Shown here one piece after another: positions 51,002 through 58,855 of a stretch of DNA of 64,000 bases. The translations under genes were made by a program, and so were the position numbers. How positions within the stretch are numbered: position 1 is the first letter of the stretch; each line of letters opens with the position of its first letter. A model generated the notes under the pieces. It was not told where the DNA came from and did no database searches. It worked only from the letters and a program-made list of their open reading frames with translations. Source of the stretch: Ga0077527 sp964486865. GTDB taxonomy: Bacteria > Pseudomonadota > Gammaproteobacteria > Burkholderiales > SG8-41. The DNA is taken from NCBI GenBank assembly GCA_964486865.1, contig CAZAOZ010000007.1:1-64000 (forward strand). The letters are read 5' to 3'.

Positions 51002-51337
51002 ATGAACACCAGAAATCTTGCTGTAGAAGCCAATCCCTCTGACGCCACGAAACAGAAGCTGATCAATGACTTCAAGGTGGTGGTTACCGATGCGGAAGCA
51101 CTGCTGAAGGCCACGGCCGGACAGAGCGGCGAGGCCCTGGCAGCCATGCGTGCCAAAGTGGGCGAATCGCTGACGACGGCAAAGGCAAAACTGGTCGAGA
51201 CCGAAGAAGCACTGGTGGTCAAGACCAAGGCGGCGGCCTCGGCGACCGATGAATATGTCCACAATAATCCGTGGAAGGCTGTCGGTGTTGCTGCCGGCAT
51301 CGGATTACTGGTCGGGCTGCTGATCGGCCGGCGTTAG
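51002..51337 (+). CDS. DUF883 (YqjD/ElaB-like) ribosome-associated membrane protein
   Basis: A protein of 111 residues: a long charged helical region (KVVVTDAEALLKATAGQSGEALAAMRAKVGES) and a single C-terminal membrane helix, WKAVGVAAGIGLLVGLLIGRR, with the glycine zipper typical of the family. In E. coli YqjD and ElaB tether resting ribosomes to the membrane. Its presence near a hibernation factor gene fits this. GAAAGGA lies before the ATG. Confidence 0.9.
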   Translation: MNTRNLAVEANPSDATKQKLINDFKVVVTDAEALLKATAGQSGEALAAMRAKVGESLTTAKAKLVETEEALVVKTKAAASATDEYVHNNPWKAVGVAAGIGLLVGLLIGRR

Positions 51338-51344
51338 CCCGGCA

Positions 51345-51737
51345 ATGTCCGAAGCACCGCGGGAGTCCGCGGGTGGATTGTTTGCGTCCCTGAAATCGCT
51401 GTCAGCGAACCTGATCAGCATTGTTCAGACGCGGCTTGAACTGCTGTCCACGGACGTTGCCGAAGAGCGGGAACGCCTGACTGCGCTGCTGGTGCTGGCG
51501 CAGGTGGCGCTGTTTTGCCTGGGCGTCGGCATCGTGCTGCTGGCAATGCTGATCGTGGTGGTGTTCTGGGAGTCGCACCGGATCGCGGTGCTGGGTGCGC
51601 TGACCGCCGTGTTCCTGATCGCGGGCATTGCGACGGGATGGCTGGCCGTGCACAAGCTGCGCACCAAGCCGAGACTGTTCGCCGCCAGCCTGGACGAACT
51701 GGCCAAGGACCGGCAGCAACTCGGTTCCGGACCATGA
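51345..51737 (+). CDS. YqjE-like (phage holin family 3.6) membrane protein
   Basis: A protein of 130 residues with an amphipathic start (LFASLKSLSANLISIVQTRLELLSTDVAEE) and two membrane helices (ALFCLGVGIVLLAMLIVVVFW and ALTAVFLIAGIATGWL). The YqjE family is listed with phage holins, but here it is chromosomal and accompanies DUF883 as in E. coli. The stop overlaps the next start (ATGA). Confidence 0.85.
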   Translation: MSEAPRESAGGLFASLKSLSANLISIVQTRLELLSTDVAEERERLTALLVLAQVALFCLGVGIVLLAMLIVVVFWESHRIAVLGALTAVFLIAGIATGWLAVHKLRTKPRLFAASLDELAKDRQQLGSGP

Positions 51738-52012
51738 GTGCGGAACTGAACCGACTGGCGGAACGCCGCAGCCAGCTGATGGGCAGGGCTGCGACCCAGC
51801 GTGCCACGCTGGCGCATGCGCTGGAGCCGTGGCAACCGCGCCTGGCGCTGATTGATCAGGGTGTGGCGGCGGTGCGCGCGATCGCGCGCCACCCCGTATT
51901 GATCGCGGGCGTTGTACTCGTCATTGCAGCGTTGCGACCGCGAGGCACCGCCAAATGGCTGCAGCGCGGCTGGGTGGTATGGCAACTCGGGCGCAGCCTG
52001 CGCCGAAGCTGA
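51734..52012 (+). CDS. YqjK-like protein
   Basis: A protein of 92 residues: charged helix (ELNRLAERRSQLMGRAATQRATLA), one hydrophobic stretch (HPVLIAGVVLVIAAL) and a basic end. Size, position and the RRSQLMGRAATQR region fit YqjK, the third member of the yqjDEK group. Translation is coupled to the YqjE gene by ATGA. It ends 5 bp before a convergent gene. Confidence 0.72.
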   Translation: MSAELNRLAERRSQLMGRAATQRATLAHALEPWQPRLALIDQGVAAVRAIARHPVLIAGVVLVIAALRPRGTAKWLQRGWVVWQLGRSLRRS

Positions 52013-52017
52013 ACCAT

Positions 52018-52869
52018 TTAATTTCCCTTCTGCGGCGACCAGCCATAGGCCCTGGCGCAGGCGCCGCCCATCAGCATCGCCCGTTCACTGTTGCTCAGGC
52101 GGTCGGTCAGGCGGAACGGCTCGACGGCCTGTGCGTAGCTGACCACCGCAAAGGCACGGGTCCAGTCGGTGCCCCACAGGCAGCGGTCGAAACCCCAGGC
52201 GTCGAACACGCGCGCGAGCGGGTCCCAGATGTCCGGGTAGGGATATGGCTTGTGCGACAACGTGCAGGCGCCGCTGACCTTGATCACCGCGTTCGGACGC
52301 CTGGCGAGGGCCAGCACCCTGGGCAGGTCGGCCCAGGGCTGCGGTGGCGCGGGCGGCGTACGCGGCTGCATGATGCCCAGATGGTCGATGATGAATCGCG
52401 TGTCAGGGTGGCGGTCGATCAGCGCGGTGCCCATGTCGAGGTTGCCCCAGCACAGGAAATTCACCGGCAGGTCGTGGCGGGCGGCTGCGCGCAGAATGCG
52501 GTCGAGGCCGGGATCGGTTGCTGCGCGCTCGCGTCCCGGCTCCCTGGTCACGATAATGCGGATGCCGACCGCCCCGGGCGATTTTTTCCAGTCGGCGATG
52601 ACATCGGCCACCGCCGGATCATCGGGATCGACCGGCTTGACCAGGCCGAAGCGGCCGGGATGGGCGCGCTGCACTTCCACCATATAGCTGGCGTCGTAGC
52701 GGTACAGCGAAAACGCGGAAATGAAAATCGCGCCATCAACGCCGACCTTGTCCATCGCCGCCACCATCTCGTCGCCCGTGGCGCTCGGGGGCCAGTTCGG
52801 CACATTGTGCCAGGGGCGTTTGGGCGTGTTGGCCTCATAGGCGTGGACCTGGGAATCGATGATCGCCAT
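52018..52869 (-). CDS. Amidohydrolase (metal-dependent hydrolase, amidohydrolase_2 type)
   Basis: A protein of 283 residues of the TIM-barrel amidohydrolase_2 family, with IIDSQVHAYE at the N-terminus, RFIIDHLGIMQP, IKVSGACTLSH and the final RCLWGTDWTRAF. The usual first HxH reads QVH, as in many relatives that hydrolyse lactones or decarboxylate acids. The substrate is not known. No operon partner is visible beyond a nearby MAPEG gene. Confidence 0.83.
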   Translation of the reverse strand: MAIIDSQVHAYEANTPKRPWHNVPNWPPSATGDEMVAAMDKVGVDGAIFISAFSLYRYDASYMVEVQRAHPGRFGLVKPVDPDDPAVADVIADWKKSPGAVGIRIIVTREPGRERAATDPGLDRILRAAARHDLPVNFLCWGNLDMGTALIDRHPDTRFIIDHLGIMQPRTPPAPPQPWADLPRVLALARRPNAVIKVSGACTLSHKPYPYPDIWDPLARVFDAWGFDRCLWGTDWTRAFAVVSYAQAVEPFRLTDRLSNSERAMLMGGACARAYGWSPQKGN

Positions 52870-52931
52870 CGGGGAAGCTCCTTACCGTTGCGGCGTTGAA
52901 AATATTTTTTTGTATTACCGGTGCGTCAGGA

Positions 52932-53318
52932 TCATCTCGCCACGATGCCCCACAGGGCGCCGAGCGTGAGTATGCTGAACACGATCATGGACAGACCGAA
53001 CGGCGGCCCGCGTTTCGCGGCGTCTTCCGCATACGCCATGAAATACCAGATGCGGGCGGCGATCCACACCACGCCCAGCAGGCCCGCCCACATGCCGCTC
53101 ACGAACATCGCGAACAGCCACAGCGCCGGCAGGAACAACACGGTGTTCTCAATGGTGTTCTGATGGGCGCGGAACGTGCGCTCGAATGCCGGGTCGCCAA
53201 TGATGGCGGGCGCCTTGATGCGGTATTTGGCGCGCGCCTTGCCCACGGCGCCCGCGAACACGAACAGCATTGCCAGCACGCCAATCGTAATCAAAGCCGG
53301 CCAACGGAATTCAAGCAT
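52932..53318 (-). CDS. MAPEG-family membrane protein
   Basis: A protein of 128 residues with four hydrophobic segments. ERTFRAHQNTIENTVLFLPALWLFAM, then WIAARIWYFMAYAEDAAKRGPPFGLSM matches MAPEG proteins (glutathione/eicosanoid membrane enzymes). The conserved ERxxRAHxNxxE arrangement is seen. The substrate is unknown. Confidence 0.87.
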   Translation of the reverse strand: MLEFRWPALITIGVLAMLFVFAGAVGKARAKYRIKAPAIIGDPAFERTFRAHQNTIENTVLFLPALWLFAMFVSGMWAGLLGVVWIAARIWYFMAYAEDAAKRGPPFGLSMIVFSILTLGALWGIVAR

Positions 53319-53424
53319 GGTTATGCTCCTGTAAATGTGAAAAGCCGATCATGCCTCTGCGAATGTTCCTGCGAAAAGCAGTAAAAACAATTACCTGATC
53401 AGGTCCCGAAAAACCGCGGAAGCA

Positions 53425-54402
53425 CTATTCCATCTTGATGCCCGCATCGCGCACTACTTTGCTCCAGCGCTCAAGTTCGGTGCGGATCATGCCGCCCATC
53501 TCCTTGGGTGTGGTCCAGGTCGGCACCATGCCGATGGCTTCGAGATGTTTGACGAATGCCGCATCCGCCACCGCCCGCTTCATTTCCGCACTGATCCTGT
53601 TGACCGCATGCGCGGGCGTGCCCGCCGGGCCGAGAAAACCGTACCAGGTGGTGTTGTTGAACCCGGGATAGGTTTCGGCGATGGCCGGCACGTCCGGCAG
53701 CGTCGGCAGACGGGTGGGATGGCCGATGGCGATGGCGCGTACCTTGCCTGTCGTCATGTGCGGCTGCCAGGGTGCGGCGCCGCCGAAGATGGCCTGCACG
53801 CGTCCCGCCAGCAGATCCACGGTCGCCGCGCCGCCGCCTTTGTAGGGCACATGCGTGAATTTCGCGCCGGTCATCGCGGTGAGCAGCTCCACGCCCAGAT
53901 GATTGGGCGTGCCGGTGCCGGGCGACGCAAAGTTGATTTTGCCCGGCTGCGCCTTGGCGAGGTCGATCAGTTCCCGGACATTTTTCGCCGCCACCGACGG
54001 ATGCACCACAATCAGGAACGGCACATACACGCCGACGCCGATGGGCGTGAAATCCCGCACCGGGTCATAGGAGAGCTTGCTGCCGAAGGCGGCGCTGACC
54101 ACCAGCCCGCCGGAGGTGCCTAGCACCAGCGTGTAGCCGTCGGGCGTGGCTTTCGCGCCCAGGCCGTGGCCGATGGTGGAGCCCGCGCCGGGGCGGTTGT
54201 CGATGACGAACGAGACGCCGAATTTATCAGCAAACCAGCCGCTGAACGCGCGCGCCGTCGGATCCGTCGTGCCGCCGGGCGGATAGGGCACGATGATGCG
54301 CACCGGTTTGGTCGGATACCGGATGTCGGCGGCGTGGATTGCGGTCGCCATGCATGCCAGGGCCAGTATTGCAGAACACGCCCACCCGTTTCGACCCCGC
54401 AT
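53425..54402 (-). CDS. Bug-type tripartite tricarboxylate transporter binding protein
   Basis: A protein of 325 residues with a signal peptide (AILALACMATAIHA). YPTKPVRIIVPYPPGGTTDPTARA, VIDNRPGAGSTIGHGLGAKA and KINFASPGTGTPNHLGVELL are typical Bug motifs. Bug proteins bind carboxylates in the periplasm for a TctAB-type permease; no tctA or tctB gene is in the window, as is common for orphan Bug genes in betaproteobacteria. Confidence 0.92.
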   Translation of the reverse strand: MRGRNGWACSAILALACMATAIHAADIRYPTKPVRIIVPYPPGGTTDPTARAFSGWFADKFGVSFVIDNRPGAGSTIGHGLGAKATPDGYTLVLGTSGGLVVSAAFGSKLSYDPVRDFTPIGVGVYVPFLIVVHPSVAAKNVRELIDLAKAQPGKINFASPGTGTPNHLGVELLTAMTGAKFTHVPYKGGGAATVDLLAGRVQAIFGGAAPWQPHMTTGKVRAIAIGHPTRLPTLPDVPAIAETYPGFNNTTWYGFLGPAGTPAHAVNRISAEMKRAVADAAFVKHLEAIGMVPTWTTPKEMGGMIRTELERWSKVVRDAGIKME

Positions 54403-54628
54403 GGCGATTTCCCCACGGCTGATTTCAATGTTTGAGTGCCGCTCTCAGGTATTGTAGGTATAAATCCCCGGATGCTCCAGTGCGCAGCGTTTCTCTGACG
54501 GCCTGCAGCGCTTGTAACAGCCGGCGCATGCGGCTAGGATGCAGAAAACAAAAACCGCCGGAGTCGGTTTTGAACCCGGGCGTTCTGAACCCGGGTGCAA
54601 TGACTCCAGCTTCACACAGGAGGTAGTG

Positions 54629-55606
54629 ATGCAGAGAATTCGCAGCATCATGGCTGCAGCGCTGATGTTTGCGCTGGCCGGTGTATCAGGCGCTGCCGTC
54701 GCGCAGCAGAAATGGCCGAGCAAGCCGATCCGCATGATCGTGCCGTTCACCCCGGCCGCGGCGAGCGATGTCCTCGGGCGCCTGCTCGCGCAGCGGCTGA
54801 TCGAGGTGTATGGGCAGCAGGTCGTAGTCGATAACCGGCCGGGCGCCGGCGGGCTGATCGGCAGCGAACTCACGCGCGACGCGGCCCCCGACGGCTACAC
54901 CATCGCCATGGTCGGGCAGCCGCATCTGTCGAATGTGCTGATCCGCGAGAAAAAAGCCTACGATCCGCTGAAGGATTTTGCCGCGATATCGTTCGTTGCC
55001 TACACGCACAACATCATCGTGCTCGGCAACGGCGTCAACGTGAAAAGCATTCCCGAGCTGATCGCGCTGGCGAAAGCGAGCCCCGGCAAACTCAACTACG
55101 GGTCGGCCGGCGTCGGCAGTTCATCGCATCTTGCCGGCGCGCTGTTTACCGCCAAGGCTGGCATCGACGTCGTGCATGTGCCGTTCCGCCAGGGCCCTGA
55201 CAGCCGAGTCGCGCTGAGTTCCGGCACCATCCAGTTCTATGTGTATCCGCTGCCCGCGATCATGGGAGTGATCAAGGCCGGGCAGTTGCGCGCGCTGGCG
55301 GTGGGCGGCGCCAAACGCGCCGAAGCGCTGCCGGATGTGCCTACGGCTGCCGAAGCGGGATTTCCCGCTTACAGGAGCGAATCGTGGTTCGGGCTGATCG
55401 CGCCGCGCAACGTGCCTAAGGCGATCATCGCCAAGCTCAACGCCGATACCGTCAAAATCCTGCAGGAAGAAGACACCCGCAAAAAGTTCGCGCTGCAGGG
55501 CGCCTTGCCGGGCTTCGGCACGCCGGAACATTTTGCGAAACTGCAGGCCGACGAATATGCCGAGCTGTCAGCGTTGATCAAACAGATCGGCATGAAGGCG
55601 CAGTAG
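54629..55606 (+). CDS. Bug-type tripartite tricarboxylate transporter binding protein
   Basis: A second Bug protein of 325 residues, divergent from the first. A signal peptide (SIMAAALMFALAGVSGAAVAQ) precedes WPSKPIRMIVPFTPAAASDVLGR, VVDNRPGAGGLIGSELTR and KLNYGSAGVGSSSHLAGALF. The start at 54629 follows AGGAGG at 54618-54623. Ligand unknown. Both Bug genes share a regulatory region of about 230 bp. Confidence 0.92.
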   Translation: MQRIRSIMAAALMFALAGVSGAAVAQQKWPSKPIRMIVPFTPAAASDVLGRLLAQRLIEVYGQQVVVDNRPGAGGLIGSELTRDAAPDGYTIAMVGQPHLSNVLIREKKAYDPLKDFAAISFVAYTHNIIVLGNGVNVKSIPELIALAKASPGKLNYGSAGVGSSSHLAGALFTAKAGIDVVHVPFRQGPDSRVALSSGTIQFYVYPLPAIMGVIKAGQLRALAVGGAKRAEALPDVPTAAEAGFPAYRSESWFGLIAPRNVPKAIIAKLNADTVKILQEEDTRKKFALQGALPGFGTPEHFAKLQADEYAELSALIKQIGMKAQ

Positions 55607-55871
55607 GGGAGTCGTGGGAACAACAAGAGCGGCGCAAGCGCCGCATCCCCTGCGGCTTTTCATAAAATCATGAATTAAAACAAACGGTTAAGTGCGTCTC
55701 TGCCGGGCAACAGCGGACTTTCTCGCCCCCGGCGCATTCTTTGCGTCAGGTCAAGGAATTGCGACGCAGGGGGCGTAGCGTGTCCGGCAGGAGGGCGAAC
55801 AGGCCTCACATTCAGGAGAACCGGCGCGGCAGCAGACCGGCTCCTGGCCCCCTTACCGAGCAGGAGGTGGC

Positions 55872-56063
55872 ATGAATGCTCTTACGGTTGCAGCACTCTT
55901 GGCAGTAGCGGCCTCAATTGTCGCTCTCGCTTCCGGAATTGTCTCAATGACCAACGATGGCGAGATTGGGCACAAGACGAGCGCCCAGTGGATGAACTGG
56001 CGCGTCGTCGTGCAATTGGTCGCCTTTGTAATTATCCTGGTGGCGATCCTCACGCCGCAGTAA
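55872..56063 (+). CDS. HIG1-like twin-helix membrane protein
   Basis: A protein of 63 residues with two membrane helices (VAALLAVAASIVALASGIV and WRVVVQLVAFVIILVAILT). The loop reads GIVSMTNDGEIGHKTSAQWMNWRV, close to the HIG1/hypoxia-induced pattern (G..SM..G..N/T...MRWRV.LQ) associated with respiratory complexes. GGAGG lies before the ATG. The 265-bp gap upstream has a weak FNR-like half dyad at 55741 but no gene. Confidence 0.75.
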   Translation: MNALTVAALLAVAASIVALASGIVSMTNDGEIGHKTSAQWMNWRVVVQLVAFVIILVAILTPQ

Positions 56064-56099
56064 AGCGGCACGCTTTCCAGGAGGCGGCGCGGAAGGGAA

Positions 56100-56708
56100 T
56101 TATTTCTCCCGCATCGCCCGCGCTTTTTTCGCGGCAGGCCGCTCCCAGCAACGCTGGAGCCACGCATCGAGATGCGGCCATTGGGCGAGATCCATCGACA
56201 GCGCGCGATACAGCGCGCCTGCAACATTCAGATCCGCCACTGAAAACGCCGATCCGGCGAGCCACGCGGATTTGGCGAGCGCGGTTTCCAGCACATCAAA
56301 CGCGGGCGCGACTTCCTTCCACGCCTCCGCCGCCACCGCAGGCTTGCGTTCGGCCACCGGCAGCGCCACCGTATGCCGCACGTAGTTGACGATCTGGCGG
56401 TCGAGGCGGTCGGTCTCCCACAGGCTCCATTGCCATACCAGCGCTTCCTGCTGCGGATCGGCGGGGTACAACGGGCTTTTATGTTTTTTTGCGAGATACA
56501 TGTTGATCGCCATCGATTCCGCGAGGACGAAACCGTCGTCATCGATGGTCGGCACCCGCGCATTCGGATTGACTGCGCGGTATTCCGGTGTTTGCGTATC
56601 CGGCGAGCGCGGCAGCCAGTCCTTGTGATCGTAGGTCAGGCCGAGTTCACCGGCCATCCAGAGGACGCGGATACCGCGGGAGTTGGCGGAGCCGTAGATG
56701 CGCAGCAT
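56100..56708 (-). CDS. Glutathione S-transferase family protein
   Basis: A protein of 202 residues with thioredoxin-fold N-terminus (LRIYGSANSRGIRVLWMAGEL, with the PxxV-type NARVPTIDDDGFVLAESMAI) and an all-helical C-terminal domain (FSVADLNVAGALYRAL). The ES motif binding glutathione and the N-capping D of the C-domain (SVADLNVA) are intact. It probably detoxifies electrophiles. Stands alone. Confidence 0.9.
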   Translation of the reverse strand: MLRIYGSANSRGIRVLWMAGELGLTYDHKDWLPRSPDTQTPEYRAVNPNARVPTIDDDGFVLAESMAINMYLAKKHKSPLYPADPQQEALVWQWSLWETDRLDRQIVNYVRHTVALPVAERKPAVAAEAWKEVAPAFDVLETALAKSAWLAGSAFSVADLNVAGALYRALSMDLAQWPHLDAWLQRCWERPAAKKARAMREK

Positions 56709-56833
56709 GAGATTCTCCGGAATCTATTGGAATGCGCAGTGTAAGCGACCCGGCGGGCACGGTGCCATTGGGGCTACACTATGTGAACCTCTCCTGCCTA
56801 CCCACAGGTAACACCCCTGCGCTCGCCGAACTC

Positions 56834-57166
56834 ATGCCACCCACCCGCGAACCCGCTGCCGACGATCTGGAATTCGATCGATCGCTGATCGCCACCATCC
56901 TGGAAGCCTCCCCCGACGGCATCCTCGTGGTGAACGACCGCGACATCATCGTCTCGCACAACCAGCGACTGTTCGACGTGTTCGGCATAGTGCCCGAAGC
57001 CATTCCGGGCGACCACGGTGGTCAGCTGGCCGGCATGCCCGACCAGCCATTGCTGTCGCGGTTCATCGAGCTGGTCAGGGATAAAGAAAATTTCCTGAAG
57101 CGGGCGGATAGTGCGTTGTACGAAGCGAAGGGGGCGGGACGGAACCGGACGATGCGGGCGGTGTAG
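56834..57166 (+). pseudogene. Decayed PAS-GGDEF protein with internal deletion
   Basis: A PAS-type beginning (TILEASPDGILVVNDRDIIVSHNQRLFDVFG, then DQPLLSRFIELVRDKENFLKR) is joined directly to the last residues of a diguanylate cyclase domain (RADSALYEAKGAGRNRT). The GGDEF active site that should lie between them is missing. The fused frame is open for 111 codons from 56834. It is best read as a remnant of a PAS-GGDEF gene after an internal deletion, perhaps at the shared LKR residues. Confidence 0.8.
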
Positions 57167-57299
57167 GCGAGCGAGAGTTTAGGGCAATACCGGCGCAACT
57201 TTTGAGTTTGGAAAGTTAGTTCGGGTTCTTTTAAATATTACCTTCCGGAATTGGTTCGTATACCGTCTGATTGCGGAGACCGTGTGGAGAAAAGTAAAC

Positions 57300-58181
57300 A
57301 TGAATGAATTGCATGCCTGGCTCAATCAGGCGATCAAAATTCTCGAAACGCCGATCCTGACCATCGGCAAGAGTTCGATCACGCTGTGGTCGGTGACGTA
57401 CGTGCTGGTGCTGATCGTATTGCTGTTCTGGGTGGCGAAGCGGGTGCAGGGGTTGCTGTCGGACAAGTTGCTCACACGCACCGGCCTGGATATGCCGGCA
57501 CGGTATGCAGTGGGTGCCATCGCGCGCTACCTGCTGCTGCTGATCGGCCTGCTGGTCATCATCCAGACCGCGGGCATCGATCTGACCACGCTGAATGTGC
57601 TGGCGGGCGCAGTCGGAATCGGTGTCGGCTTCGGTTTGCAGAACGTGATCAGCAATTTCTTTTCAGGATTGATCATCATGTTCGAGCGCCCGATCAAGGT
57701 CGGAGACCGAATTGAAATCAATGAAGTCGAAGGCGACGTGCTGGAAATCGGTGCGCGCGCCACAGTGGTGCTGACCAACGACAACATCGCCATCATCGTG
57801 CCCAATTCCAAGTTCATCACCGAAAACGTCGTCAACTGGAAATACAACGACGGCAAGGTGCGCTTCCGCATCCCGGTGGGCGTGTCCTACGGCTCCGACG
57901 TACGGCTGGTTGAAAAAGTGCTGCTCGAGGTGGCAGCAGCAGAAAAGGATGTGATGAAAAAGCCGCCGCCGGCGGTGCGGCTGATGGCGTTCGGCGACAA
58001 TGCACTGGAATTCGAATTGCGGGTGTGGAGCGAGACGCAGGTGCATCGCAAAGGCGTGCTGAAGAGCGCGATCAATCTGGCGATCTGCGACAAATTCCGT
58101 GAACACAACATCGAAATTCCGTTTCCGCAGCGCGACCTGCACATCCGCAGCGGCGTGGTCGAGATCAAGCGGCCGGACTGA
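57300..58181 (+). CDS. Small-conductance mechanosensitive channel (MscS family)
   Basis: A protein of 293 residues. Membrane helices lie at LWSVTYVLVLIVLLFWVA and AIARYLLLLIGLLVIIQTA. The pore helix reads VLAGAVGIGVGFGLQNVISNFFSGLIIMFERPIKVGD, the standard MscS signature, followed by the beta domain (VVLTNDNIAIIVPNSKFITENVVNW). The channel releases solutes on hypo-osmotic stress. A usual-length member. Confidence 0.95.
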   Translation: MNELHAWLNQAIKILETPILTIGKSSITLWSVTYVLVLIVLLFWVAKRVQGLLSDKLLTRTGLDMPARYAVGAIARYLLLLIGLLVIIQTAGIDLTTLNVLAGAVGIGVGFGLQNVISNFFSGLIIMFERPIKVGDRIEINEVEGDVLEIGARATVVLTNDNIAIIVPNSKFITENVVNWKYNDGKVRFRIPVGVSYGSDVRLVEKVLLEVAAAEKDVMKKPPPAVRLMAFGDNALEFELRVWSETQVHRKGVLKSAINLAICDKFREHNIEIPFPQRDLHIRSGVVEIKRPD

Positions 58182-58198
58182 TCCGGTCCGGGAGCAGG

Positions 58199-58459
58199 TC
58201 AGGCCGGGGGTTTACCCTCTTTCCATTCCTGATCGGTGCGGAAAACGCGAACCACCCGCGTGTGCTTGCCTCCGGCGTACTTTTCCATCTTGACCTGCAC
58301 GGGGTAGAGCTCCGCGAGTCTGGCGCGCGCCTCCTTCTCCTTCTCGAAGGTCAGAATGCGTCCATCAGCATCGCGGACGTCCGACCATATGCCGTTGGCG
58401 TCATCAATTTCAATTTTGAACTTCACCGTAATCCCGGCGTATTGACTATTTCTTTGCAT
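58199..58459 (-). CDS. Conserved small protein of unknown function
   Basis: A protein of about 86 residues: VKFKIEIDDANGIWSDVRDADGR, then LTFEKEKEARARLAELYPVQV and HTRVVRVFRTDQEW. No domain is named with certainty. The start is uncertain; the ATG at 58459 overlaps the upstream lipoprotein stop by 14 bp. The two genes are probably one transcript. Confidence 0.6.
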   Translation of the reverse strand: MQRNSQYAGITVKFKIEIDDANGIWSDVRDADGRILTFEKEKEARARLAELYPVQVKMEKYAGGKHTRVVRVFRTDQEWKEGKPPA

Positions 58460-58643
58460 CCTTTGCGGCGTCCTGGATTTTTTTGCCTGCTTTTTCAATC
58501 TGCTTTCCGGCACTGTCGACGGCATTGTCCATGGCCTTGCCGGCGCGCTCTGCCGGCCCTTCTTCTTTTTGACAGGCGGAAAGCATGGCTATGACTGCGC
58601 CTGCCAGTATTGTGCGAATGACTATTTGATTGACTCTGATCAT
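58446..58643 (-). CDS. Small lipoprotein
   Basis: A protein of 65 residues with a lipobox (AGAVIAMLSAC, lipid-bearing C at 24) followed by a short amphipathic, Ala/Lys-rich helix (AGKAMDNAVDSAGKQIEKAG). The pattern resembles entericidin-like and other small stress lipoproteins, but assignment is open. AGGAGAATCAC lies before the ATG. Confidence 0.72.
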   Translation of the reverse strand: MIRVNQIVIRTILAGAVIAMLSACQKEEGPAERAGKAMDNAVDSAGKQIEKAGKKIQDAAKDAKK

Positions 58644-58855
58644 GTGATTCTCCTGAGGGTTGTCGTTCTTGACGCGGTTAATCCGGTTGGTCGTTCATTA
58701 TCGGAAGCCTGAACATCATCATCAGTGCCGGGGAAGATGGACTGTGATCAAACAATACCGAAGCCGCTGCCTTTCATCAGTACGCTGGCGAACCAACCCG
58801 CAACAATGCCAATCGCAATAAAGCGGATAAATACCCGGGTGCGTTCCGGGAGATG

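Noticed and set aside
51345..51737. Phage holin-family annotation as a sign of a prophage
   Set aside because: No phage structural, integrase or lysis genes are nearby, and the DUF883/YqjE/YqjK order is a known chromosomal arrangement.
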